From Rhodospirillales bacterium (lineage in GTDB: Bacteria; Pseudomonadota; Alphaproteobacteria; BOG-932; Roseiterribacteraceae): DNA of 34,002 bases. The position numbers and the translations under genes are program-made. Location of the stretch: contig JAQGIF010000114.1 in the NCBI GenBank assembly GCA_028291345.1, positions 1-34,002 on the forward strand, given 5' to 3'. Under the pieces are notes generated by a model. The model searched no databases. It saw only the letters and a list, made by a program, of their open reading frames with translations, and was not told the DNA's origin. Positions within the stretch are counted from its first letter, which is position 1; each line of letters starts with the position of its first letter. Positions 1 to 7,621 of the stretch are shown here, piece after piece.

Positions 1-20
1 CGAGGCGCTGACGCTCTGCC

Positions 21-140
21 GTGGTCAAAGACGCCTCACATACGAAGGGATTGCGTCGGAACCTGGGACACTACGTGCTCGACCTCTGGTTCGAGCGTGC
101 GGTCAAAGGCCGGTTGCCGGGCGAAGCTCGGCTGGTGCGC
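21..140 (+). pseudogene. Remnant of a group II intron reverse transcriptase (LtrA type)
   Basis: The frame from a GTG at 21 contains the stretch NLGHYVLDLWFERAVKGRL followed by PGEARLVRY. This resembles the reverse-transcriptase segment of group II intron proteins just before the catalytic YADD box (family pattern: HYVLDLWFE, then GEA-LVRY-DDF). The similarity stops immediately after LVRY, where the DD motif should come, and an in-frame TGA lies at 9-11, so only about 35 residues survive. No maturase domain, no intron ribozyme domain V and no second fragment are visible. The aminotransferase stop codon lies about 70 bases further on. The identification comes from remembered family sequence; the fragment is short but the match is distinctive. 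It is a fossil insertion and should not be functional. Confidence 0.7.
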
Positions 141-213
141 TACCGGCTGCCGGCGAACGGCTATGATCATGGGTTTCGCTACGCTCTATTCGTCCATGGA
201 ATGCGGGAAGGCG

Positions 214-1371
214 TTACCCAAATCTTCGTTTCAGCCGTGCCGACGCCTCGTCCAACATCTCGTCGGGTTTGGCAAAGCAGAAGCGGGCGAAGCGGGTTTC
301 GGGTGCGCTTGCATAAAAGGCGCTGATTGGGATGGCGGCAACGCCAGCGGTTTCGATAATCTCGCGGCAGAACGCGGCGTCGTCACCGTTGAACCCGACC
401 GAGTCGATATCGACATTTACGAAGTAGGTGCCGGGGCAGGGTGCGGCGGTGAAACCGGAGGCTTCGAGGCCGCCGATCAGCCGATCGCGCTTTGCCTGCA
501 TGGTGGCGGTGAAATCGGTGAAAAAGGCCCTGTCTTTGGCCAGGCCATAGGCAACGGCGCTCTGCAGATTGGGTGGCGTGGTAAAGACCAGGAATTGATG
601 CGCCCGCACGATCCGTTCGATCAAAGGCGGCGCGGCGACGATATAGCCGACCTTCCAGCCGGTCAGCGAGAAGGTCTTGCCGGCCGAGCCGATGCGGATA
701 GTGCGGTCGCGCATGCCGGGCAAGGTGATCAGCGGAATGTGGGTGTCGCCGTCGAACACCAGATGCTCGTAGACCTCATCACAGATCGCATAAACATCAA
801 ATTTAATGGCCAGCGCGGCGATGGCCTCAAGTTCAGCGCGGCTGAAAACCTTGGCCGTCGGGTTCATCGGTGAGTTGAAGAGGATCAGCTTGGTCCTGTC
901 GCTGAAGGCAGCGGCCAGTTCGTCGAGCGGCAGGCGCCATTCCGGCGGCGACAGGCGGACGATCTTGGCCACGCCGCCCGCCAGTTGGATGAGCGGCAGA
1001 TAGGTGTCGTAGACCGGCTCGATCAGCACGACCTCGTCGCGGGGATCGATCAGCGCCAGCAGCGATGCTGCCAGCGCCTCGGTGCCGCCTGAGACCACCA
1101 GGGTCTCGCTCTGCCAATCGAGCTCCAGCCCGTAGAAATCGCGGTCATGCGCCACCACCGCCTGACGCAGCGCCGGCAGGCCCATCATCGAGGGATATTG
1201 GTTGCTTTCCTCCAGCAGGGCCTTGGCCGCGCGCTCGACGATCTCGCGCGGCTCGCAGCCCTCGGGGAAACCCTGTCCCAGATTGATCGCATTCGTCTCG
1301 CGCGCGAGCTGCGACATGGTCTCGAAGATCGTCGCGCCGTAGCGGGAGAGAGCGGTGTTCGCGGGTTTCAT
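214..1371 (-). CDS. PLP-dependent aminotransferase, class I/II (methionine/kynurenine aminotransferase-like)
   Basis: A 385-residue fold-type I aminotransferase, full length for the family. The PLP-binding lysine is K232 in SAGKTFSLTGWKVGY. N170 lies in NSPMNPTAK, D198 and Y201 in CDEVYEH, and an Arg near residues 364-367 (RFARF) should bind the substrate carboxylate. N-terminal residues 29-36 (INLGQGFPE) are typical of the group that includes YbdL methionine aminotransferase, kynurenine aminotransferase and the DapC-like enzymes. The substrate cannot be decided from sequence. The gene stands alone, between pseudogene fragments on both sides, and ATG 1371 has no obvious Shine-Dalgarno sequence. 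Broad-specificity enzymes of this type can transaminate aromatic amino acids, so it could supply 4-hydroxyphenylpyruvate to the tyrosine pathway at the other end of the window; that link is inference only. Confidence 0.88.
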   Translation of the reverse strand: MKPANTALSRYGATIFETMSQLARETNAINLGQGFPEGCEPREIVERAAKALLEESNQYPSMMGLPALRQAVVAHDRDFYGLELDWQSETLVVSGGTEALAASLLALIDPRDEVVLIEPVYDTYLPLIQLAGGVAKIVRLSPPEWRLPLDELAAAFSDRTKLILFNSPMNPTAKVFSRAELEAIAALAIKFDVYAICDEVYEHLVFDGDTHIPLITLPGMRDRTIRIGSAGKTFSLTGWKVGYIVAAPPLIERIVRAHQFLVFTTPPNLQSAVAYGLAKDRAFFTDFTATMQAKRDRLIGGLEASGFTAAPCPGTYFVNVDIDSVGFNGDDAAFCREIIETAGVAAIPISAFYASAPETRFARFCFAKPDEMLDEASARLKRRFG

Positions 1372-1468
1372 GGAAGTATGCTTTCGATGCGATCACTGAT
1401 GGGCGATCGAATGATGAATTTACCGCGCCGAGAGGTTCACCGGAAGAGCGCCGATTGGTTCAGCCTGT

Positions 1469-1620
1469 ACAGGGACCGCCGCCACCGTGCTTACCGTCAA
1501 CCTGATCGGGCTTGGACTAGGGCCGAGGGCGATCGCGCTGATCACCGACCTGTTTCTGGGCGACGAGCAGCTACTGCGCTATTCCCTGGCACTGGTTCCC
1601 GCTTTGGCGGCATTGCGGTC
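1469..1620 (+). pseudogene. C-terminal remnant of an MFS transporter
   Basis: An open stretch here reads TVLTVNLIGLGLGP, then a hydrophobic segment, GDEQLLRYSLALVPALAAL. This matches the last two transmembrane segments of the spinster-like MFS transporters common in sphingomonads (pattern: NLIGLGLGP, DLF, LRYALLL). Nothing resembling the first ten membrane segments is present upstream; the reading frame has a stop at 1415-1417 and unrelated codons before about 1469. After about 1620 the frame loses hydrophobic transporter character, and a piece of another frame (about 1640-1690, reading RPYLSACDYF) may be the displaced tail. It occupies most of the 358-base stretch between the aminotransferase and the broken phosphatase, in which I see no other gene. 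A non-functional relic; the family call is from memory. Confidence 0.65.
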
Positions 1621-1729
1621 GGCGGGGCTCGGGCTTCCTGCCTGCGCCCCTATCTGTCGGCCTGCGATTATTTCGACCGCTGGTGCATCGAGGGCGGACA
1701 GCCGCCTGCCATTCCCGACAGGGACGCCG

Positions 1730-2274
1730 TCACAGCCCGCGCGTAGGTTCTTCGGCCCCGCGCGCCACTAGGGCTGATCCGCCCAGCGGCGGCGATCTCT
1801 GTGCAAGATCAATTGTCGGCCGGAAACAGACGAGGTCCTCGATATCCGGCGCAACGCCGTAGGCGGCATTGATCGCGAGGAAATGCGAGACGAACACCAT
1901 GTCCCAGTCAGCTCACCGCAGCGTGGCGATAACGCCATCACGCCAGGATCGAAGCTCCGGCTGGAGGTGACGCCATCGTAGCCCCATGATCTCACCGAGC
2001 CACCGTGCCCGCTCCGCCGGATGGGAAACCGGAGCCGGAATCTCCGCGATCCTGGGCTCGATGCGCGCGGGAACAGCCCAAAGCCGCTCAAAGGCTGCAG
2101 CGGTGTCGCGCGTCCGGCGCAGCGGACTGGCGACGATCGGCAAGAGCCCTTCGACGCCAGCCGCTCGGCAACCAACTGGGTCTGGCTGTAGCCGAGCTCG
2201 CTCAGGCCCGGATCGGCGGCCGCGCCCCAGCTCGCCACTGCCTCGCCACGGCTTATCAGATAGAGACGCGGCAT
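1730..2274 (-). pseudogene. Broken histidine phosphatase (SixA / phosphoglycerate mutase-like family)
   Basis: From ATG 2274 the protein starts MPRLYLISRGEAVASWG. In the family the catalytic signature is LIRHGE; here the Arg-His pair is replaced by Ser-Arg. After ERLASKG a one-base deletion in a G run (about 2145-2149; GGGG would restore the frame) shifts into the frame reading LLPIVASPLRRTRDTAAAF, which contains the second conserved Arg motif. That frame meets an in-frame TGA at 1913-1915, then continues in the same frame with DMVFVSHFLAINAAYG, where SHF carries the second catalytic His region, and ends at TGA 1730-1732. Three independent lesions (active-site substitution, frameshift, nonsense codon) make sequencing error an insufficient explanation. 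The start lies only 4 bases after the stop of the 3-hydroxybutyrate dehydrogenase, so the two probably formed an operon. Confidence 0.85.
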
Positions 2275-2278
2275 CGCG

Positions 2279-3058
2279 CTACTGCATGAACCAGCCATGG
2301 CTGACAACGAGCGATTGGCCGGTCAGCGCATTGGAGGGGAACGAGGCGAAGAACACCGCGGCCTCGGCGACGTCCTCGACCGTGGTGAATTCGCCGTCGA
2401 CGGTCTCTTTCAGCATGATCTTCTTGACCACATCCTCTTCGGAAATGCCGAATTCCTTGGCCTGCTCGGGGATCTGCTTTTCCACTAGGGGAGTGCGCAC
2501 GAAGCCGGGGCAGATGACATTGGCGCGCACCTTATATTTTGCGCCTTCCTTGGCGACGACCTTTGCCAGCCCGATCAGCCCGTGCTTGGCGGTGACATAG
2601 GGGGCCTTAAGCTGCGACGCCTCCTTGGAATGAACGGAGCCCATATAGATGACGCTGCCACCCTCGGGCTGCTTGTACATCTGGCGCAGCGCCGCGCGGG
2701 TGGTCAGGAAGGCGCCGTCTAGGTGGATGGCCAGCATCTTCTTCCATGTGGCGAATTCGAATTCGACGACCGGCGAGACGATCTGAATGCCGGCATTGCT
2801 GACCAGAATGTCGAGACGGCCGAAGGTGTCGATGACCTTTTGCGTGCCGGCGTCGACCTGGGCCTCGTCAGTCACGTCCATGGCGATGCCGATAGCGTGC
2901 GCGCTGCCGCCGAGTTCCGCCGCCGTCGCGTCCGCTGCCTGCTGGTTCAAGTCGGCGATTGCCACCTTTGCGCCCTCGCGCGCATAAGCCGCGGCGATTC
3001 CCTTGCCGATGCCGCTCGCAGCGCCGGTGACGATGGCGACCTTGTCTTTAAGACGCAT
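2279..3058 (-). CDS. bdhA: 3-hydroxybutyrate dehydrogenase (short-chain dehydrogenase)
   Basis: A 259-residue cytosolic SDR enzyme expected to oxidise (R)-3-hydroxybutyrate to acetoacetate with NAD, a step in polyhydroxybutyrate turnover. The Rossmann glycine motif is [12 protein letters not shown] (about residues 11-22), NAG lies near residue 89, and the catalytic Ser (MGSVHS), Tyr and Lys (APYVTAKHG) are all present. The C-terminus VVSHGWFMQ is characteristic of this enzyme rather than of generic SDR proteins. It is the only intact member of what looks like a three-gene minus-strand set: the upstream patatin-like gene (43 bases between its stop and this start) and the downstream phosphatase (4-base gap) are both broken. 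Patatin-like DUF3734 proteins beside 3-hydroxybutyrate dehydrogenase is a pairing I recall from other alphaproteobacteria. Start ATG 3058 fits family length. Confidence 0.93.
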   Translation of the reverse strand: MRLKDKVAIVTGAASGIGKGIAAAYAREGAKVAIADLNQQAADATAAELGGSAHAIGIAMDVTDEAQVDAGTQKVIDTFGRLDILVSNAGIQIVSPVVEFEFATWKKMLAIHLDGAFLTTRAALRQMYKQPEGGSVIYMGSVHSKEASQLKAPYVTAKHGLIGLAKVVAKEGAKYKVRANVICPGFVRTPLVEKQIPEQAKEFGISEEDVVKKIMLKETVDGEFTTVEDVAEAAVFFASFPSNALTGQSLVVSHGWFMQ

Positions 3059-3100
3059 GACGGTACTCCGTGATGGGGGTTGAAGGATTGCCCGGGCTGC

Positions 3101-4086
3101 TCATTCAGTAAAGAAGGTGAAGACGCCGCCGCGCCTTTCTGGCGCTGCAGAATCTCAGAGTGATGAATGGTAGTGACGGCGTCATTGTAGCCGGCGTTCC
3201 AATGCTCTTCCATTGTCAGACGTGAAAACTCGTAGTCCCTGGAATCACCCTCATATTCCTTCGCGCGATAGATGAGGTGGACGATATTATAGATCGAATG
3301 ATCGGTCGCCTTTTCCAGCAGGCGAAATCCGGTGGTATCTTTCAGCGGCTGGGAAATGTCGGGCAAAATCTTCGACAAAGCGTGGCGCGGTTTCTGCAAC
3401 TGCTGGAAATTGCTGGTGTTCTCGTGGGTGCACCGGGAATACTGGATGTCCTTCTGGCGCATCGCAACCTCGGCCATCGTTTGAGGGAATTGGCCGTGCG
3501 CGCTCCAAAGGTCGACCTGGAATGCGAGCGTGTCCTCCTTCGGCCCATCTTTCAGAACCGTTGATGCGGTCGAAATCGATCAAGCGTTCCCTTCAGCGCG
3601 CCGGTGTCGCAATAGCTGGTTGCTTCGACGGTGCCTGGCGGCTGCGGCCAGGGGTTGGGAAAGCGATTGGTAAAGAAGCCCGGCGCCCCTGCGATCAGAG
3701 AGGTCATCGCGCTCGTCTGGTTAAAGAGAGCGTGGACGAAATCGCCCCGCACCAGCGGGATTGTTCCGAGCCAATGAGGTGAATGCGTTATCGGTGAACC
3801 TGCTCTCAGAATTCCCGCAGCCGCTGGACGCGTTTCTGAGGCGGGTTGCCAGCGATGATCCCGCAATTAATCGCACCGATCGATATCCCAGCGATCCAAT
3901 TCGGCTGCAGGTCTGCATCTGGAGAGCGCTTCGTAAACGCCGGCCTGATAGGCGCCAATCGCAACGCCGCCCAGGAGCAGCAGGGCGATGCACTTGAACG
4001 GCATCGCCCCCGGCTGCCGAGTTCAAAAGAGAGGGAGGCGGCGTTTTCGTGACGATGACAAGTCGTCGCGAAGGGTTGCCTGGCAT
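3101..4086 (-). pseudogene. Degraded patatin-like phospholipase with DUF3734 C-terminal domain
   Basis: Pieces of one protein are spread over all three minus-strand frames in the right order. They include a possible N-terminus at ATG 4086; PFKCIALLLLGGVAIGAYQAG (read with a frame change), the oxyanion-loop region; DLQPNWIAGISIGAIN with the nucleophile motif GISIG; RLREF, then TGA where Trp is expected; GDFVHALFNQTSAM; DTGALKGTL; after another shift LIDFDRIN; then, after an apparent deletion of roughly 60 codons, LKDGPKEDTLAFQVDLW and the long DUF3734 region with RQKDIQYS and IVHLIYRAKEYE. The deletion removes the region that should carry the catalytic Asp of the Ser-Asp dyad. A last shift gives VFTFFTE and TGA at 3101-3103. 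At least four frame changes, a nonsense codon and a deletion make this clearly non-functional. Lesion positions are by eye. Confidence 0.85.
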
Positions 4087-4164
4087 GACATGCTGCCTCG
4101 GTTCCGTTGCGATGCAGCAGACTTCTACCCCAAGCCGCGGGAATTGCTTTCCCCATTCGAAGGC

Positions 4165-4998
4165 TTACTGCCTGGCCACAACTTTGTTGCTGAGCGTGCC
4201 GATGCCCTCGATCGTCGCTTCGACCAGGTCGCCGGGATTGAGGAACCGGCCGCTCGCCCAGGCGACTCCCTCCGGCGTGCCGGTGAAGACCACGTCGCCG
4301 GTCTGGAGGGCGGCGCGCCGGTCGACATAGGGCAGGATCACGTCCAGCTTCCAGGTCATCTCGCCGGTGCGGGCATTCTGCCGCGTCTCGCCATTGACCT
4401 TGAGCGACAGCGGAATGTCGGGCGTGCCCTCGCCGAACTCGTCGCGGGTCACGATCCAGGGGCCGAGGCCTGTCGTGCGGTCCAGGCTCTTGGAGGAGAA
4501 CAGGTCGAAGCCGATGCCATTGCGCTGCAGATCACGGGCGCTGATATCGTTGCCGACGGTATAGCCGAGAATGCTGGGGATCGGGTTGTCGCGGTCGGCG
4601 ATCGGCAGGCCGATGACGGCGACGAGCTCGACCTCATAGTCGAGTTGGCTGGTCAGCGGCGAGTGCATGATCTCGTCATGCGCGCCGATGAGGGCGCGGT
4701 TCGATTTCAGAAAGGCAATGGGCGCCTTGGGCGGCTCCATCTTCAGTTCCTGAAGATGTTTGAGATAATTCGCGCCGACGACGAAGACCTGGTTGGTCGG
4801 CTCGATCGGCGGCAGGAATGTGACGTCCCCGAGAGGCACGGTTGCGCCCGTAAAGCTTAGCGCGCTCTCGCCGGCGCCCTGGGTCAGCTTCGGCGCCCAA
4901 TCCGCGGAGGCACCGGATATCGGCCTGATAGTGGTTTTCACACTATCGACGACGCCCCAACAGATCGTCCCGTTATGGGCATAGCGCGCGAGTTTCAT
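4165..4998 (-). CDS. Fumarylacetoacetate hydrolase family protein
   Basis: A 277-residue member of the FAH superfamily, whose enzymes cleave or isomerise C-C or C-O bonds of oxo-acids at a Mg or Mn site. Seen are the metal-ligand region DYEVELVAVIG, the segment GYTVGNDISARDLQ, GLGPWIV and GDVVFTGTPEGVAW near the C-terminus. These match the group holding 2-hydroxyhepta-2,4-diene-1,7-dioate isomerase/hydratase and ureidoglycolate-lyase-like proteins; the true substrate cannot be read. ATG 4998 is preferred over ATG 5013 because GGGGGAAGA lies a few bases upstream of 4998, a strong ribosome binding site. It differs clearly from the true FahA encoded at 31327-32301, so it is unlikely to be a recent duplicate. 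It lies between the patatin and TonB pseudogenes, with no intact partner to suggest a pathway. Confidence 0.9.
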   Translation of the reverse strand: MKLARYAHNGTICWGVVDSVKTTIRPISGASADWAPKLTQGAGESALSFTGATVPLGDVTFLPPIEPTNQVFVVGANYLKHLQELKMEPPKAPIAFLKSNRALIGAHDEIMHSPLTSQLDYEVELVAVIGLPIADRDNPIPSILGYTVGNDISARDLQRNGIGFDLFSSKSLDRTTGLGPWIVTRDEFGEGTPDIPLSLKVNGETRQNARTGEMTWKLDVILPYVDRRAALQTGDVVFTGTPEGVAWASGRFLNPGDLVEATIEGIGTLSNKVVARQ

Positions 4999-5122
4999 TC
5001 GATCTTCCCCCATCTCATTGCAATCGTCGGTTCAAGAGGCGCGATCATTGCTGCAGATGTAATCCAACCGAAGCGGGTCGCCAATCGGCAAACTTATCGG
5101 ACGCTGAATTGCACCGTTATCG

Positions 5123-5364
5123 TCAGCTCTCACGGGTCTGGTGTATCGGGCGGGGAAATGGGTAAGGGCCGGCGCGTTGGATCATTGCCAGCACCGCGGC
5201 ACCCAGCTGGCCTCGCCTGAGCTCCGGCCGATCCCATAGCTGAGCACATATCCTTGATGGTTCATCGTGAAACGCAGCGGAGCGGTGCCTTGCACATGGT
5301 CCAGCTGTGCGGCACGCGGATAATGCTTGCTGGCGGCGAGATGGGCATAGAGCCCACTCTTAAT
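5123..5364 (-). pseudogene. Remnant of a TonB C-terminal domain protein
   Basis: The minus-strand frame reads YAHLAASKHYPRAAQ, then GTAPLRFTMNHQGYVLSYGIGRSSG. This is the TonB C-terminal fold pattern (KRYPRAAQ-GTV-VRFTM-R-GRVLS--I--SSG). A frame change at about 5220 leads to QLGAAVLAMIQRAGPYPFP, the expected last helix and proline-rich end, closing at TGA 5123-5125. No TonB membrane anchor or proline-lysine-rich spacer is recognisable upstream; the same open frame runs on to 5496 but overlaps the end of the neighbouring GST gene and has no family character there. This fragment accounts for the middle of the 457-base space between the two flanking genes; the rest (5014-5122 and 5365-5455) shows nothing I can name. 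A truncated relic. Confidence 0.72.
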
Positions 5365-5455
5365 TGCGCTTAGTTGCGCGGGTTCGTCTCGGTAAGAAAA
5401 TGTGTCATTTGCATCTAATCGCGTAAATCGCGCCCAAGGTGCGATTTCGCCACAC

Positions 5456-6082
5456 TCAGCGAATAGCACCCACGGTCGTGTCCGAAATGGCGACATGGTT
5501 CGGCTCGGCCGCCACGCGGTTTAGCCAGCGGCGGATCGAAGGGAAGGGGACAAGGTCGAAGCCCCCCTGGTCGGCGACATGGGTATAGGCATAGAGCGCA
5601 ATATCGGCGATCGAATAGGCTGTGCCGACGAACCATTCGCGGCCCGCCAGGTGCTGTTCCATCACCCCCAGCGCGGCGATACCGTCCGCCCGCTTCACCG
5701 GCATGGCCTGACGGCGAAAATCGGTCATCTCGATCTTATGGGTGATCCAGTACCGCACCGTCGCGATATTCGGCTCGTGATTATATTGCTCGAAGAATAG
5801 CCACTGCATGGCCTGCGCCCGTTGCAACCGGTCCGCGGGCAGGAAATGTGTATCCTCGGCGAGATAGCAGAGGATCGCATTGGACTCGGCGAGGAACCGC
5901 CCCGGCGCCAATTCAAGCAGAGGAATGCGGCCGTTCGGGTTCTTTTGCAGAAACTCGGGCTCGCGCGTTTCGTTGCGATCGATGTCGTACTCGATACGCT
6001 CGAATGGAATGCAAAGCTGGCTCAACAAGAGCCGCACCTTATAGGCATTTCCCGAGGTGATATTGTCATGCAGCCGATACAT
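5456..6082 (-). CDS. Glutathione S-transferase family protein
   Basis: A 208-residue cytosolic GST: thioredoxin-like N-terminal domain (residues 1-78) with the active-site region TSGNAYKVRLLLSQL, the cis-proline segment NGRIPLLEL and the glutathione gamma-glutamyl contact AESNAILCYLAE, followed by an all-helical domain ending in a segment with the usual N-capping Asp (SIADIALYAY). Substrates cannot be inferred. ATG 6082 is chosen over ATG 6094 because the run GGGGG, spaced five bases from it, makes a good ribosome binding site. It is divergent from the sulfite-oxidase-like gene across 165 bases. The shared intergenic region contains a 6-base inverted repeat (TTGAAC at 6109-6114, GTTCAA at 6131-6136) of unknown meaning. 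Sphingomonads carry many such GSTs; this one has no catabolic partner next to it. Confidence 0.88.
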   Translation of the reverse strand: MYRLHDNITSGNAYKVRLLLSQLCIPFERIEYDIDRNETREPEFLQKNPNGRIPLLELAPGRFLAESNAILCYLAEDTHFLPADRLQRAQAMQWLFFEQYNHEPNIATVRYWITHKIEMTDFRRQAMPVKRADGIAALGVMEQHLAGREWFVGTAYSIADIALYAYTHVADQGGFDLVPFPSIRRWLNRVAAEPNHVAISDTTVGAIR

Positions 6083-6247
6083 GCGTGCCCCCATTAGACA
6101 TTGCCGGATTGAACGCCAAGAAAATTGTTAGTTCAACGCTCGTGTTTCCTCCTGGCAGAGCGGGTGGACGGGGTGTGCTTGCCCGGCAATGGCCTATCTG
6201 CCACTGTTGATTACCGTGACGCGGGCCAAGAGTCGGAGCCGAACTGA

Positions 6248-7621
6248 ATGTCTGTATGCCTTTCTTCGCGCAGGCGTTTCCTCGGCCAGACCGCGGCGCT
6301 TGGGCTGATCGGCGCGTCGGCGCAGGCCTGGGCTGAAGACCCGTCAGAGGCGCCGAAAGCTGCTCCCGCCCCGCCCGCGGCGGCAGAATCTCCGGCCAAG
6401 CCAACCCCCGACGGCAGGCCTTTAGCCGAGCCTGAGCCGCCGCCGCCGGAAACGACGAGCGCAACCCTGCCGCTCGCGGGTGGGCCCAAGGATCGTCCGC
6501 TGACCAAGGATTTCCCGCAAAAGGGCACGATGATCCTTCAATCCACCCGCCCGCCGGTTTTGGAGACGCCGTTCAAGGTGTTCGATGACGATGTCTTCAC
6601 CCCGAACAACCGCTTCTATGTCAGCTGGCATTGGGGCGCGGTGCCGATCACGGTCGACACGACATCCTTCCGGCTTGCCGTCCGGGGGAACGTGACCCGG
6701 CCATTGTCGCTGTCGCTGAGCGACCTCATGACTGGCTTCCCGAAGGTCGAGGTCGCCGCCGTCGACCAGGCTGCCGGCAATTCGCGCGGATTGTTCCAGC
6801 CGCGTGTGCCGGGTATTCAATGGGGCAACGGCGCTATCGGCAATGCGAAATGGACGGGCGTACGGCTGCGCGACGTACTCGACCGAGCTGGCGTGAAACC
6901 GGGCACTGTTCAGGTCCGCTTCAACGGCATGGATCAGCCGGTAGTCCCCGGCGCCCCCGATTACATGAAATCGCTTGAGCTCGCCCGTGCAATGAATGAC
7001 GAGACTATCATTGCATTTGCGATGAACGGCGCGCCTCTGCCGCTACTGAACGGCTTTCCGCTCAGGCTCGTCGTACCGGGCTGGTACGCGAATTACTGGG
7101 TCAAGATGCTGAGCGATATCGAACTGCTGACGGAGCCCGACGATAATTACTGGATGGCCGTCGCCGACCGCGTTCCCGATACGCCCCGCGCCGATGTCGC
7201 CCCCGGCGCCGTGGGCTATAGGACGGTGCCGCTCGGCCGGATGACCCCGCGCTCGTTCTTCACCAATCTGAAGAACGGCGACAAGCTGCCCCCGGACAAG
7301 CAGGCGCAGGCACGCGGCATCGCGTTCGGTGGCGATAACGGCGTCGCCCGTGTCGAATTTTCCAGCGACGGCGGGCAAAGGTGGAGCGCGGCCAAGCTGG
7401 GCATGGATTACGGCAGATACAGTTTCCGCCAGTGGGAAACGATGTTCAAACCAGCCACCGGCAATGTCACGCTGATGGTCCGTTGCACCAGCACCGGCGG
7501 CGTAACCCAGCCTGACGTGGCGAACTGGAATCCGTCCGGCCTGATGCGAAACGTTATCGAATCGGTCAATGTTGTCGTGGGTGGGGATGAAGCAGGTGGG
7601 GACGATGCAGCAGCACAATAA
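6248..7621 (+). CDS. SorA-like sulfite-oxidase-fold protein lacking the Mo-ligand cysteine
   Basis: A 457-residue protein with a Tat signal (SRRRFLGQTA, residues 7-16; likely cleavage after AWA, residue 29), an Ala/Pro-rich spacer (31-75), a molybdopterin-binding core and a C-terminal Mo-cofactor oxidoreductase dimerisation domain. The core shows QWGNGAIGNAKWTGVRLRDV, NGMDQPV, LNGFPLRLVVPGW and YWVKMLSDI, as in periplasmic sulfite:cytochrome c oxidoreductase SorA. Where family members have QC(S/A)GN with the Cys that ligates Mo, this protein has QAAGNSRG (Ala175). Its only cysteines are at residue 4 and in MVRCTST near the C-terminus, so no nearby substitute exists. The RxH pair expected in the active site reads SWH (residues 126-128), so the Arg also appears lost. 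The frame is intact and the partner cytochrome overlaps its end. It may be catalytically dead, re-purposed or bind the cofactor differently. Confidence 0.88.
   Translation: MSVCLSSRRRFLGQTAALGLIGASAQAWAEDPSEAPKAAPAPPAAAESPAKPTPDGRPLAEPEPPPPETTSATLPLAGGPKDRPLTKDFPQKGTMILQSTRPPVLETPFKVFDDDVFTPNNRFYVSWHWGAVPITVDTTSFRLAVRGNVTRPLSLSLSDLMTGFPKVEVAAVDQAAGNSRGLFQPRVPGIQWGNGAIGNAKWTGVRLRDVLDRAGVKPGTVQVRFNGMDQPVVPGAPDYMKSLELARAMNDETIIAFAMNGAPLPLLNGFPLRLVVPGWYANYWVKMLSDIELLTEPDDNYWMAVADRVPDTPRADVAPGAVGYRTVPLGRMTPRSFFTNLKNGDKLPPDKQAQARGIAFGGDNGVARVEFSSDGGQRWSAAKLGMDYGRYSFRQWETMFKPATGNVTLMVRCTSTGGVTQPDVANWNPSGLMRNVIESVNVVVGGDEAGGDDAAAQ

Noticed and set aside
6109-6136. TTGAAC / GTTCAA inverted repeat between the GST and the sulfite-oxidase-like gene
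   Set aside because: Six-base arms with a 16-base spacer are likely to occur by chance; no supporting second site or known motif.
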